Source: Enteractinococcus coprophilus (GTDB lineage Bacteria; Actinomycetota; Actinomycetes; Actinomycetales; Micrococcaceae). From it: a DNA stretch of 64,000 nucleotides. Position 1 is the stretch's first letter. Each line of letters begins with the position of its first letter. A program made the position numbers and the translations under genes. Below are positions 54,263 to 62,839 of this stretch, piece after piece. The notes under the pieces were generated by a model, which worked only from the letters and a program-made list of their open reading frames with translations, had not been told where the DNA came from and did not search any database. The stretch covers positions 496,001 to 560,000 of the forward strand of contig NZ_VFOU01000001.1 in the NCBI RefSeq assembly GCF_006716305.1. The letters are read 5' to 3'.

Positions 54263-54682
54263 TTAAGATGATGCTAAAACGGTTTCGAAAGCAGCCCGAA
54301 CCGGAGCCGGAATGGGCATTGCGGCCTGTTCTTTACTATCAAATACGACGACGACCGCCTCGACGTTGACACAGACTTCACCGTGTTGCACCAGCTCGTG
54401 CTGGAGCACATACGAGGTATTTCCGATCCGGGAAATCCACACGTTGACGGTCACACTGTCCTCATACATGACAGGACGTAAAAATTCGGTGTGTGCCGTT
54501 CGCAGCACCATATCCAACGGGCCGTCCCACTGTGTCTGCTCTTGCAACTGGTAGAGCGCTCGAATACGCGCTTCCTCAACCAGCGTCATGATCGTGGCGT
54601 TGTTAACGTGGGCCAGTAAATCTTGATCTGACCAGCGAAGTTGGATTTCGATGGACAGCGAATGCTTTGGTGCATTGGACAC
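54263..54682 (-). CDS. Acyl-CoA thioesterase, 4HBT (YbgC) type
   Basis: A single hotdog-domain thioesterase of 139 residues. The catalytic segment is LRWSDQDLLAHVNNATIMTLVEEAR near residues 16-40, with the Asp expected in the YbgC/4HBT active site. The exact acyl-CoA is unknown. It is divergent from the large LuxR-type regulator, across a 440-bp intergenic region. Confidence 0.88.
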   Translation of the reverse strand: MSNAPKHSLSIEIQLRWSDQDLLAHVNNATIMTLVEEARIRALYQLQEQTQWDGPLDMVLRTAHTEFLRPVMYEDSVTVNVWISRIGNTSYVLQHELVQHGEVCVNVEAVVVVFDSKEQAAMPIPAPVRAAFETVLASS

Positions 54683-55121
54683 AGCGGCTCCTGAAATTCG
54701 ACAAGAAAATTTGTGGCTGACACTACACTAACCCGATCGCGCTGCCGAGTCGTCAAACCCCGTATCCGACACCTCCAAAATGTCTAGACACGCAGTAATA
54801 GTTACTCCAAAGTAACGACATTCAACTAACCATCAACATGCCCAGCAAAACAGCGCGGTTGAATCATCAACTTTCGCAGGATCATGCCTTAGTTGAATCT
54901 TTTATCGTTAAAATCTTTCATCGAACCATTCCACTATTACTGGATCACCGCTAGTCTTGACATATGAACGCGGAGAGTCCTCGCAAAATATGACAGCATG
55001 CCCCTCCGAGCGATGTGTTCTCTACCTCAGGCTGCTTTCAGCTGCCTGGGTTGCAGTACGATCCGCGTTTTTATAAAACACTCTTCACCGACGCTTACAC
55101 CTTGAAGGAAGGGGAAGAATA
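54683..55121. promoter_or_regulatory. AT-rich divergent region with several inverted repeats
   Basis: No coding frame is supported. Palindromes visible are TGTCTAGACA (54781-54790), GTTACT-N4-AGTAAC (54801-54816) and GTTGA-N4-TCAAC (54858-54871). ATTCAACTAA (54820-54829) recurs inverted as TTAGTTGAAT (54889-54898). These are plausible operator sites for the regulator encoded next to it. Confidence 0.5.
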
Positions 55122-56795
55122 TTGTCAGGTAACCCAATCACTGTTCGACGTCTAGCGGCTTCGGACGTGCTCGACAATGTTCTCTCGCAGGGTGGCGGCA
55201 CCGTCCTGGTGGATGGCCTGGCAGGAATGGGCAAAACCTATTTCTTGCGCGAACTCGCCCAACAAGCCAGACATCGCGAGCTCTGGCCGGTGACATTTCT
55301 GGCTGCGGATCGGATCGAACGCGGCGAGCCTTATAGCTTCATCGAACGCTTCCTCGCGGCCGGGTTCGACCCGGACTGGGATTTTGAAACCGAAAGTAAA
55401 AAACAACCGCTCTCCGTGGCACGGTCCTGTGTGCGACATTTACTCGACGCGACCGGCCCGCAACAGGGGCACATCATTCTCATCGACGACGCCCACTGGA
55501 TCGACGACGAATCCACTCGTGTGCTGCGCCATTTGATTCCGCGGGTGAACCGACGCAATATTGCGTTTGTCTTGAGTGCCCGGACACCCCACGAACCCTC
55601 ATCAATCGGGCAGTTTTTAGCCGAGTCAGCTGCCGCCAATCCGCAAGATCTGCACATTGAGATTGGCCCGCTTCAAGAAACTGAGATTCGCGCATTGGCC
55701 ATGGATCGATTTGGCATGATGATTTCACCGAACAACGCCGCCGAGCTACAGCGAGCCACCGGTGGTGCTTTTATCGGTGTTGATAGTATTTTCAGCCAGG
55801 TCACGCCCGAAGAGGTTAAGCAGCTACACCGCACCTGGGAATTTCCAATCCGCGATGTCGCAGTTCAAAATCCGTTGCTGAGTTCCTTCTACGAGCTGGA
55901 TCTGCAAGCTCAAACCGCAGCCCAAATTGTATGCCTGGCGCAGCACGAACTACCCCGTGAGATGCTCTTGGCAGCACTAGAACAACTCGGCCTGCCCAAT
56001 AAGATCCGCGGTGCCATCCAGGCCGGGGTGATTCGGGAATCCGGATTTGGCAGGTCCATCGTGCCCAAACACGATCTCATCGCGTCTGCGGTGCGTTCCA
56101 CCGTCGAACCACCGTTTCGGCGCAGAGTGCATCGGGTGTTAGCTGAGTTGACCGACGGGTACCGGTCGGTGCGCCACATGTTTATGGGGGCTGAGTCGTG
56201 GAATGAAACCCTTGAAGCGCGCGTCGAAGACTACGTCACGGAAGCCACTGAATTAGGCCAATTTGACCATGCAACCGAGATTCTGCGGATGGGATTAGAT
56301 CTCGCGGAGAACTTTACCGTGCGCCAACGGTTGATCACCGACCTCGTGTTGATCAGTATTCGAGCAAAGTCAGGCTATCGGTGCCTTGATCTCTTATCCG
56401 AGATTGAGAGCTTCCCGCACAGTATGCTGCGAGAATTCTTAGCACTGCTGCTGCGGATATATCTCATCGATGAGCCCTACCCCGAAGACCGGGCCAAACA
56501 GGTGCTGGAATCGCCAAGCGAAACCCCTGATGAAACCGCGCTGCAAGGGTATCTGTCATTCACTCTCATTGTGATGATGATGCGCAGCCCTGATCGTCGT
56601 GCCGTGTTGGATATGATTCCAATGGCCCGAGACTTCATCGCCAAGGGCCCCCAAGACCCCGAAGAACTGTTGGATCGCCGCTTCGCCTGGATGGTTGCAC
56701 CAGAAGATTTCCTCGTCCACCTGGACTGTCTGGAACTCATTCAGTGGAATCTGGATGGGCGGCATCAGGATGTCCGCAGAAATTACCCGACATGA
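55122..56795 (+). CDS. LAL-type LuxR regulator, N-terminal (ATPase) part of a split gene
   Basis: Large ATP-binding LuxR regulators (MalT/LAL type) couple an AAA-like ATPase to a C-terminal DNA-binding domain. This 557-residue open frame has Walker A GLAGMGKT near residue 30 and Walker B IILIDDAHWID near residue 120, followed by helical domains. The start is TTG at 55122 with AAGGGG seven bases upstream. The frame ends at TGA 56793-56795 where homologues would continue; the missing C-terminal part follows at once in another frame. The TGA overlaps an ATG (ATGA), so the second part could be made by coupling. Sequencing error or a 1-nt deletion near AAA at 56780-56782 is also possible. Confidence 0.82.
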   Translation: MSGNPITVRRLAASDVLDNVLSQGGGTVLVDGLAGMGKTYFLRELAQQARHRELWPVTFLAADRIERGEPYSFIERFLAAGFDPDWDFETESKKQPLSVARSCVRHLLDATGPQQGHIILIDDAHWIDDESTRVLRHLIPRVNRRNIAFVLSARTPHEPSSIGQFLAESAAANPQDLHIEIGPLQETEIRALAMDRFGMMISPNNAAELQRATGGAFIGVDSIFSQVTPEEVKQLHRTWEFPIRDVAVQNPLLSSFYELDLQAQTAAQIVCLAQHELPREMLLAALEQLGLPNKIRGAIQAGVIRESGFGRSIVPKHDLIASAVRSTVEPPFRRRVHRVLAELTDGYRSVRHMFMGAESWNETLEARVEDYVTEATELGQFDHATEILRMGLDLAENFTVRQRLITDLVLISIRAKSGYRCLDLLSEIESFPHSMLREFLALLLRIYLIDEPYPEDRAKQVLESPSETPDETALQGYLSFTLIVMMMRSPDRRAVLDMIPMARDFIAKGPQDPEELLDRRFAWMVAPEDFLVHLDCLELIQWNLDGRHQDVRRNYPT

Positions 56796-57934
56796 TGCAA
56801 CGAGTGGCAATCCTGCCACCCAACGGCACCAAGATTGACTGTCTCACCATGCTCGCGGGACTCGCCATGGCGCTAGGCCAAACGGTCCGGGCCCATGACA
56901 TGGCCAATCAAGCCATTGAGCTGTTAGATCGCGGCACCTTGGAGTCATGGTCCAACGCGACGCCACGCATCATTCAAGCGCACTGCTTCTTATTATTCGG
57001 CAAATATAACGAAGCATCCAAAGCCCTGGACCATTTCGAAGAAATCAGCCACCACACTCTTGATCTCGAAGCGCGCCTGACCGGTGCAGCACTTCGCGCC
57101 AAGATCATGACCATAACCCAGCAAAGCGATCCCGAACCCTATATCAGCCAAGCGATGCGTATCTGGGATTTCGCGTGGGAACACTACGGCCGCGATCTGT
57201 CCGTTATGGCAAAACTTGAATATGCTCGGGCTACCGGCGACGATCAAGCCATTCTAGAGATCACTTCGCGCCCCGAGGTGCGAAATATTGGGACGACGAT
57301 ACACGGCTTTTTGACCTTCCGAGTCCACTGCCTCATTGACGCTGGTGAACTAGATGAAGCCGAACAGCTCATTGACGAGTTGTCGCAGCGTCGCGGCACC
57401 ACCTGGTTCGAACACTGGGGCACCCTGGACTGGCTCAAGGCTCGTCTGGCACAGGCCCACGGCCGACTTGATGTCGCCCAGCAACACTATAAAGCAGCAC
57501 TGAAGCACCAAACATATCCGCTGACCTGGGCGCTGACGAACCGTGACTACGGGGTCTTCCTGTTTGAACAACATGATTTCGAAAAAGCCGAAACCATGCT
57601 GCGCCAGGCCGTCACCACGCTCGAAGACATCGGCGCTACGGCCTATCTGCCAGCAGCGCGCAAGGAATTGGATACTGCAATTGAACAAAACCGTCAATCA
57701 CGTAAAGACGTCTTGACGAGTATGACCCAACGCGAGCGGGAAGTCGCCGAGTTGTTAGCAGATGGCCACTCGAACCGGTCGATTGCCGAGCGGTTAGTGG
57801 TCTCACAGTCCACCGCGCGCTTCCACGTGTCGAATATCTTGCGCAAACTGCAACTGACCTCCCGTGCGGAGGTCGCCACGCTCTTCCACGAGTCGCAGCG
57901 TGCCCGCGCGTCCGAGGAATCCGCGACAGACTAA
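56744..57934 (+). CDS. LAL-type LuxR regulator, C-terminal (TPR and HTH) part of a split gene
   Basis: Continuation of the split regulator in a different frame. It has helical, TPR-like repeats (for example AMALGQTVRAHDMANQAIELL and TWALTNRDYGVFLFEQHDFEKAETML) and a LuxR HTH at the end: MTQREREVAELLADGHSNRS then VSQSTARFHVSNILRKLQL. The frame is open from a GTG at 56744, but real translation more likely begins at ATG 56792, overlapping the upstream TGA, giving about 380 residues. The two parts sum to about 940 residues, the usual LAL length. It ends at a strong terminator before the surface-protein locus. Confidence 0.8.
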   Translation: MESGWAASGCPQKLPDMMQRVAILPPNGTKIDCLTMLAGLAMALGQTVRAHDMANQAIELLDRGTLESWSNATPRIIQAHCFLLFGKYNEASKALDHFEEISHHTLDLEARLTGAALRAKIMTITQQSDPEPYISQAMRIWDFAWEHYGRDLSVMAKLEYARATGDDQAILEITSRPEVRNIGTTIHGFLTFRVHCLIDAGELDEAEQLIDELSQRRGTTWFEHWGTLDWLKARLAQAHGRLDVAQQHYKAALKHQTYPLTWALTNRDYGVFLFEQHDFEKAETMLRQAVTTLEDIGATAYLPAARKELDTAIEQNRQSRKDVLTSMTQREREVAELLADGHSNRSIAERLVVSQSTARFHVSNILRKLQLTSRAEVATLFHESQRARASEESATD

Positions 57935-57944
57935 GCGCACCCCC

Positions 57945-57976
57945 AAACTGGCCCACCGATGGTGGGCCAGTTTTTT
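57945..57976 (+). terminator. Rho-independent terminator after the regulator
   Basis: AAACTGGCCCACC (57945-57957) pairs perfectly with GGTGGGCCAGTTT (57961-57973) over three bases, with six Ts at 57971-57976. Confidence 0.92.
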
Positions 57977-58248
57977 GTGTCTTCAACAGACCTGTGCGAC
58001 GTCCTCACGCTTTCCTGTTCAAAACCTAGCCACGCGCCCCACGAGCCGTCGCGGAGAACAAACAGCGGACTGGTCATAGCGCTAGTGTTCTGTCCGCTCG
58101 CGGCTCATAGTCTGTGAGTCAGCTGAGGTTCCAGTCGATACTCACTTATCGCTCAATGCGCGCAGACTGCGAATCTCCAGTGCTCGTCATCATTCATCAC
58201 CAAACGGAGAGGTGGCTCCGCGTGCGACGACCTGCGAGGGACACTGGG

Positions 58249-60075
58249 GTGTGCAACAACCGGAAACCGTTCCGGAAATCGGTTGCCACCCTCTTTAGTG
58301 CAGCCCTGGTTTTCACCGGGCTGACAGGTGGCACCGTGTTTGCTTCCGCATCGGAGTCCGAGTCGACCACGGTTGAACAGACACCACGTCAAACCTCCAT
58401 GGTGCCTGTCACTCCAGGCACGGATGATGCCGACGACGCACCAGCAGAGGCCCCGCAGTCTGCTGCGCCACAGCAGGAACCGCGTCAGGGCTCGACGACC
58501 GCGTCTCCGAAGAAGAAGGACCCTACGACCAGCGCTTCTCCATCTGCTTCGGCTGCAGAATCCGAAACGCCCGACGAAGAAACCGAAGTCGAACCCGAAG
58601 AAACTGAAGCAACCATCACGGTACAGGTCGGTGGCAATCAGTCGGGTCTGGCGGGAGTCTCGCTGCGTCTCTATACCGGTGGCGCGTCCGGTCCGGCGGC
58701 CGCTGTTTCGGGCGCCTGGGCCCAATGTACTTCGAATGCTTCGGGGAAATGCTCCTTTACTATCCCGGACACCCACCCGGCCACGGATGATTATGAGCAG
58801 GGCGACAACTACGATCAACGCTTCTGGGTAGTTCAAGAGTCCGCCCCCTCCGGTTGGTACGCCAACGCAAAACTGGGGCTGCGTTCCGAGACACCGTACC
58901 GGTTCCGCACCGGGCCCGCCTTGCGCGCTGGTGAAACCTATAGTTCCGGCAGCGACTTTATGCGCACCGACGGTTCATCGGGCACCTGGCAAAATTCGCG
59001 AGCCAATCCGTCCGCGTCGCTGAGTTGCCGCCCCGGGGCCGACATCGCCTTGGTCTTGGACCGCTCCGGCCCGGTTGGCAACGCGGCAGTCCAGGCCATG
59101 AAAAAACGCCTGGCGGGCAGCAACTCCACGGTCACCGTCATCGACGGTGGTCTGGGACAAGCTGCCAAGGGCTCGTACGACTTGGCAATTGTGGTCGGGG
59201 CCGGGGCCAAAGCCAACAGCTTTGCCGACATTGAGCACACGATCCGTTCGGCCAATGCGGTCAAAGCCCAGGGCACGCGCATCTTGGCGGTGGGGATCGG
59301 CTCGACCAGTGCGGCCAATCTACGCGCCATCGCAGGCACGCAGACGTCGAACTCGGCGTCCTACACCGGGGCAGATGTTCATACCATCGGCATCGGCCGG
59401 CTGCCCATGCTGCTGGACTCCGTCGCCGATCAGGTCGCCTGTGAGACCACCGTGCAGATCACCCAGCAACGGACCGCTTACGGCGAAGAGGCCGAAACGG
59501 CCGGTTCCGGTTGGGCGTTCACCGCACAGGCAGCCAATGCGACAGTGTCTCCGGAGGCCACCCAGCAGACCGGTGACCAGGGCACCGTGTCCTATACGGT
59601 CGATCTCGATTCGGCGAAATCCACCAGTCTCACCCTGCGTTCCGTGTTGACCGACCAGCAGCAAGCCAACGGGTGGGCCGCCAAGGACGCCACCTGTGAG
59701 ATCAACGGTGACCCAGTCACCACCGGCAAGGCCGCAGCTGAGCTGACCCTGACGCCCGGCGACCGTGTTGAATGCACCTTCCACGCCGCACAGACCCTGG
59801 ATTCTGGACTGAAGATCTCCAAACAGGCCTGGGGTAGCGAAAATATTGGCGGATTAGCTGATGCACCCGAGATTCCTCGTGGCAGCTCGGTACCCGCCGG
59901 CACAACTGTCACCTGGACCTACCTGGTGACGAATACGGGGGAAACTCCGCTGGACGACGTCGTCGTCACAGATAGTCAGTTGCCCGATGACGACATTGAC
60001 TGCCCAACCGACATGTTGGAAGTGGGCGAGTCGATGACGTGCACTGCCTCGGGGGCGGTGACGGCCGATCACTAA
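58249..60075 (+). CDS. Secreted adhesin-like protein with degenerate VWA domain, truncated
   Basis: A surface protein of about 608 residues. An N-terminal signal peptide (RKPFRKSVATLFSAALVF, Ala-rich cut after FASA) precedes a Pro/Ala/Glu-rich linker, a prealbumin-like domain (near 58610-58960 in DNA: TITVQVGGNQSGLAGVSLRL), a VWA-like domain (DIALVLDRSGPVGNAAVQ) and a partial DUF11 domain. The MIDAS motif DxSxS is lost (DRSGP) and the ITDG strand reads VVGAGA. The end is abrupt, TCTASGAVTADH, with no LPXTG motif or membrane anchor. GTG at 58249 follows GAGGG by eight bases; GTG 58222 and an upstream GTG at 58114 are alternatives. Confidence 0.78.
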   Translation: MCNNRKPFRKSVATLFSAALVFTGLTGGTVFASASESESTTVEQTPRQTSMVPVTPGTDDADDAPAEAPQSAAPQQEPRQGSTTASPKKKDPTTSASPSASAAESETPDEETEVEPEETEATITVQVGGNQSGLAGVSLRLYTGGASGPAAAVSGAWAQCTSNASGKCSFTIPDTHPATDDYEQGDNYDQRFWVVQESAPSGWYANAKLGLRSETPYRFRTGPALRAGETYSSGSDFMRTDGSSGTWQNSRANPSASLSCRPGADIALVLDRSGPVGNAAVQAMKKRLAGSNSTVTVIDGGLGQAAKGSYDLAIVVGAGAKANSFADIEHTIRSANAVKAQGTRILAVGIGSTSAANLRAIAGTQTSNSASYTGADVHTIGIGRLPMLLDSVADQVACETTVQITQQRTAYGEEAETAGSGWAFTAQAANATVSPEATQQTGDQGTVSYTVDLDSAKSTSLTLRSVLTDQQQANGWAAKDATCEINGDPVTTGKAAAELTLTPGDRVECTFHAAQTLDSGLKISKQAWGSENIGGLADAPEIPRGSSVPAGTTVTWTYLVTNTGETPLDDVVVTDSQLPDDDIDCPTDMLEVGESMTCTASGAVTADH

Positions 60076-60198
60076 GTGCTTCACGTTGGCTCTTATGTGT
60101 CGTGCTCGCGGGCAACAAACGTATCCGTAGCACTTTTCTCATCAAACACCCAATCACTACCCCCGGCTTGACGTCGGGTCACACTACAAGGAGAGAAC

Positions 60199-60870
60199 AT
60201 GAAGAAAACAACTCAGGGCTTCCTCGCCGGCGCTGCCGGCCTGGGATTGCTACTCGGTGGGTCAACGTTTGCGCTATGGAGCGACAGCGCTGACCTCAAC
60301 GATCAGCGGATCGCTTCCGGTAACCTCGAGGTCCAGGTCAGTGAGGTCAACTGGCGCGATATTTCGCCAGACCGCACCGATAAGGGCAAACACGGTCACG
60401 AGATCAACCTGGAACGCTTCCGCATCATTCCGGGAGATAAGATCCAGGCTCGCTACCCAATCAAAGTGGCCCTGGAAGGCGAGAACATGGTTGCCAAGCT
60501 GAAACTTGCCGAAGCAGGCAAGAAGCAAGCTGTTGGGGAACTGGCTGCGGGTCTAGAGGTCGAATACGAAGTCAAAGATCGCTGGGGTAGAACCGTAGAC
60601 ACCAGTGGTAGAGACGGTTCGACCATCTACCTGGCGTCCAAGGATAACGGCAACCCAGGCAACCTGCCACGGGTTGACGCCGACGGCCAAGGCCGAGCTG
60701 AATTCACCGTCACTGTCACCGTGACCTTCAAAGAAGGCACCTCAAACCGTGACCTGACCCAGGCGCAAGCCCTGCTGAAAGATTCGGAACTCGAATTGCA
60801 GCAGGTTCGTTCGGGCGCTCACGGTTATAAAGGTGGCGGCCACGGCGGTGGACCTGGCGGCCCTCGCTAA
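60199..60870 (+). CDS. SipW/TasA-type exported protein A
   Basis: A 223-residue protein with the alternate signal peptide of SipW-dependent proteins: MKKTTQGFLAGAAGLG then LLLGGSTFALWSDSA, where FALWSD marks the usual class. The body is beta-rich (SGNLEVQVSEVNWRDISP, then VALEGENMVAKLKLAEAG) and fits TasA/CalY-type fibre subunits, which assemble into extracellular biofilm fibres in Bacillus. The C-terminus is Gly/His-rich (HGYKGGGHGGGPGGPR). AAGGAG stands before the ATG. It is first in the cluster before the dedicated peptidase. Fibre formation is inferred. Confidence 0.82.
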   Translation: MKKTTQGFLAGAAGLGLLLGGSTFALWSDSADLNDQRIASGNLEVQVSEVNWRDISPDRTDKGKHGHEINLERFRIIPGDKIQARYPIKVALEGENMVAKLKLAEAGKKQAVGELAAGLEVEYEVKDRWGRTVDTSGRDGSTIYLASKDNGNPGNLPRVDADGQGRAEFTVTVTVTFKEGTSNRDLTQAQALLKDSELELQQVRSGAHGYKGGGHGGGPGGPR

Positions 60871-60931
60871 CCCCCAACCCACTACTCACCCATAACTTGC
60901 AGGACCCACCAGCACAACAAAGGAACACACC

Positions 60932-61549
60932 ATGGAAACCAGGTCAGACACTCGTCACTCACAAAGGGAAGCTGACCGCGCCGCCAGGGCCGAAGACCCC
61001 GGCGTGCTGCGTGGTGTGATCTCTGGTGTAACAGCCACTGTGCTGGTGGGTTTACTGCTCATTGTGGGTGCGGTCGCTATCGTGCCCAAACTCATGGGCG
61101 GGGCGGGATTGACCGTATTGTCCGGGTCAATGGAACCAACCTATTCACCCGGCGATATGGTCGTCTCAGTCCCCCAGGAGTCTTATGCGATTGGCGACGT
61201 CGTCACCTTCCAACCGGTCTCCGGTGATCCCACCCTGGTCACGCACCGCATTATCGCCCACCGCGCGGGTGACGAAGGTGTCAGCTATGTGACCCGCGGC
61301 GATGCCAACGGCCAGGATGACGACCCCATTATTGAAGAACAAGTCATGGGCAAGGTGATCTATCACGTGCCCTACGTCGGTCACGTTTCGATGCTCTTTG
61401 GCCAACACCGCACCATGATCGTGGTGATCGCGGCACTCGGCCTCTTCGGATACGCGATATACGCAATTTCATCGGGCGTGATCTCGTCACGCAGGCAGAA
61501 ACGCTCTGAACAATCGCAACGATCGGAGGGCCATGACCTCATCGCCTAA
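60932..61549 (+). CDS. sipW: SipW-type signal peptidase I
   Basis: Membrane signal peptidase of 205 residues that should release the alternate-signal proteins around it. Catalytic Ser66 lies in LSGSMEPTYSPGDMVV, and the second residue is a His (His105, in LVTHRII) instead of the bacterial Lys, giving the Ser-His dyad of SipW and archaeal/ER signal peptidases. One helix near residues 27-54 precedes it and a C-terminal helix near 155-180 follows. ATG at 60932 with AAAGGA upstream. The stop overlaps the start of the next exported protein by 17 bases, so the peptidase and substrates are co-translated. Confidence 0.9.
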   Translation: METRSDTRHSQREADRAARAEDPGVLRGVISGVTATVLVGLLLIVGAVAIVPKLMGGAGLTVLSGSMEPTYSPGDMVVSVPQESYAIGDVVTFQPVSGDPTLVTHRIIAHRAGDEGVSYVTRGDANGQDDDPIIEEQVMGKVIYHVPYVGHVSMLFGQHRTMIVVIAALGLFGYAIYAISSGVISSRRQKRSEQSQRSEGHDLIA

Positions 61550-62135
61550 CGACGACACCGCCCAGCGCGGCTGGTTACTCCCGATTGGCGTAGCAGTCCT
61601 TGCTGGACTCGGTGCAGCCGGTGGCACCTTTGCGCTGTGGAGCGATCAGGACACCACCGAGGCTCGCATGGTCTCCTCGGGCGAATTGAACGTGACCAGC
61701 CGAGGAGTCCCAACCTGGCAAGAAACCTCCACCGATGTGGCTGACGCCCCGCAAGAGATTGACCCCGCAACATTTTTGGTTCGCCCCGGAGACTCCGTTG
61801 CGGTGGCCATCCCATTTGCAACCAGCCTTCGCGGCGACAATTTAGACACCGAACTCAGCGTTGATTGGTCCACCGAGTCAGCTGTACCCGACGGGGTGAC
61901 CGGCACCTACACGCTGGTGGATGCCCAGGGCAACCCGCTGCAGGAGAAACCACTCGAACTCGGCCAGGCCATGGAATTTGCTGCCGTGCACGACGGGCAG
62001 TACACCGTTGAGGTGGATTTAGACTTTGCCGGCCTTGAGAACCGCTTCGGAGCTGAGACCGCGGATCCGGTCAGGGAACTGGGCAATTTTGATATTGCAG
62101 TTCATCAAGTTCGACCAGGAGGTGGGGCATCGTGA
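61533..62135 (+). CDS. SipW/TasA-type exported protein B
   Basis: A 200-residue secreted protein with the alternate signal GWLLPIGVAVLAGLG then AAGGTFALWSDQDTTE. The mature part is beta-rich and acidic, with no cysteines and SVAVAIPFATSLRGDNLDTELSVDW. CGGAGG precedes the ATG at 61533. Start overlaps the peptidase stop; stop overlaps the next gene as GTGA. Likely a matrix or fibre component. Confidence 0.8.
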   Translation: MTSSPNDDTAQRGWLLPIGVAVLAGLGAAGGTFALWSDQDTTEARMVSSGELNVTSRGVPTWQETSTDVADAPQEIDPATFLVRPGDSVAVAIPFATSLRGDNLDTELSVDWSTESAVPDGVTGTYTLVDAQGNPLQEKPLELGQAMEFAAVHDGQYTVEVDLDFAGLENRFGAETADPVRELGNFDIAVHQVRPGGGAS

Positions 62136-62839
62136 AACACCGTAAAACGCCACCGTCTTGGCAGCGCACCCTGAAACTCTCGGCCGTGGGCATTGCTGCG
62201 GGTGTATTCGTCGGTGCAGGGGGTACCACCCTGGCACTCTGGAACACCGAATTAGATTTCGCCGCCCAAACACACAGTGGCTATGAATACTTTGCCGCGG
62301 GCACCCCTGGTGCGACCAAGGCTGCGGTCGACGGACAGGTCACCGTGCCCATCAATGCCGAGACAGCCGCGACCCTCAAAGAACAGCGTGCTGTGGCGAT
62401 CGCCTTCGAAACCCAATCAATCAGCCAGGGCAACCTGGGCCTGCGCTATGAAATCGAACAACCCGACTGGGGCGACAACATCTTCGGCGCCGCAGACACC
62501 ACACTCTTCCGGGTGGGCGCCGAGAACGAATGCACCGTCGATGCCGCCCCAAACGCCGATGCTAAACCCACCTCGACTCCCGTGGGTGCCGAGTACTCGG
62601 CCACGGATGAACCGGTCGTTGAGCACTGGTGCCTGATCGCCGTGGTCGATGAATTCCCGGATGAGGGTGGCTATGCCAATGCGGCCAAGGTGACCGCCGA
62701 AGACCCCGCCGATATCAGCGTTGAGGCCACCGATGAGTGGCAGGCTGAAGTCACCACCGTCCTGGACCCGGCCGAGGAGCCGCGCCATGAGTTGACCGTG
62801 CGCTATGAAACCTTCCGGCCGTCAGTAGCTGATTCGTGA
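62132..62839 (+). CDS. SipW/TasA-type exported protein C
   Basis: A 235-residue exported protein. The signal reads LKLSAVGIAAGVFVGAGGTTLALWNTELD, the LALW core matching the SipW class. Unlike A and B it has two cysteines (NECTVDAA and EHWCLIAVV), which could form a disulfide outside the cell. It is coupled at both ends by GTGA overlaps. Confidence 0.78.
   Translation: MKHRKTPPSWQRTLKLSAVGIAAGVFVGAGGTTLALWNTELDFAAQTHSGYEYFAAGTPGATKAAVDGQVTVPINAETAATLKEQRAVAIAFETQSISQGNLGLRYEIEQPDWGDNIFGAADTTLFRVGAENECTVDAAPNADAKPTSTPVGAEYSATDEPVVEHWCLIAVVDEFPDEGGYANAAKVTAEDPADISVEATDEWQAEVTTVLDPAEEPRHELTVRYETFRPSVADS

Noticed and set aside
56775-56790. Programmed -1 frameshift site in the split regulator
   Set aside because: The sequence A-AAT-TAC does not fit the X-XXY-YYZ pattern and no clear stimulatory hairpin follows; kept only as a possibility in the finding on the split gene.
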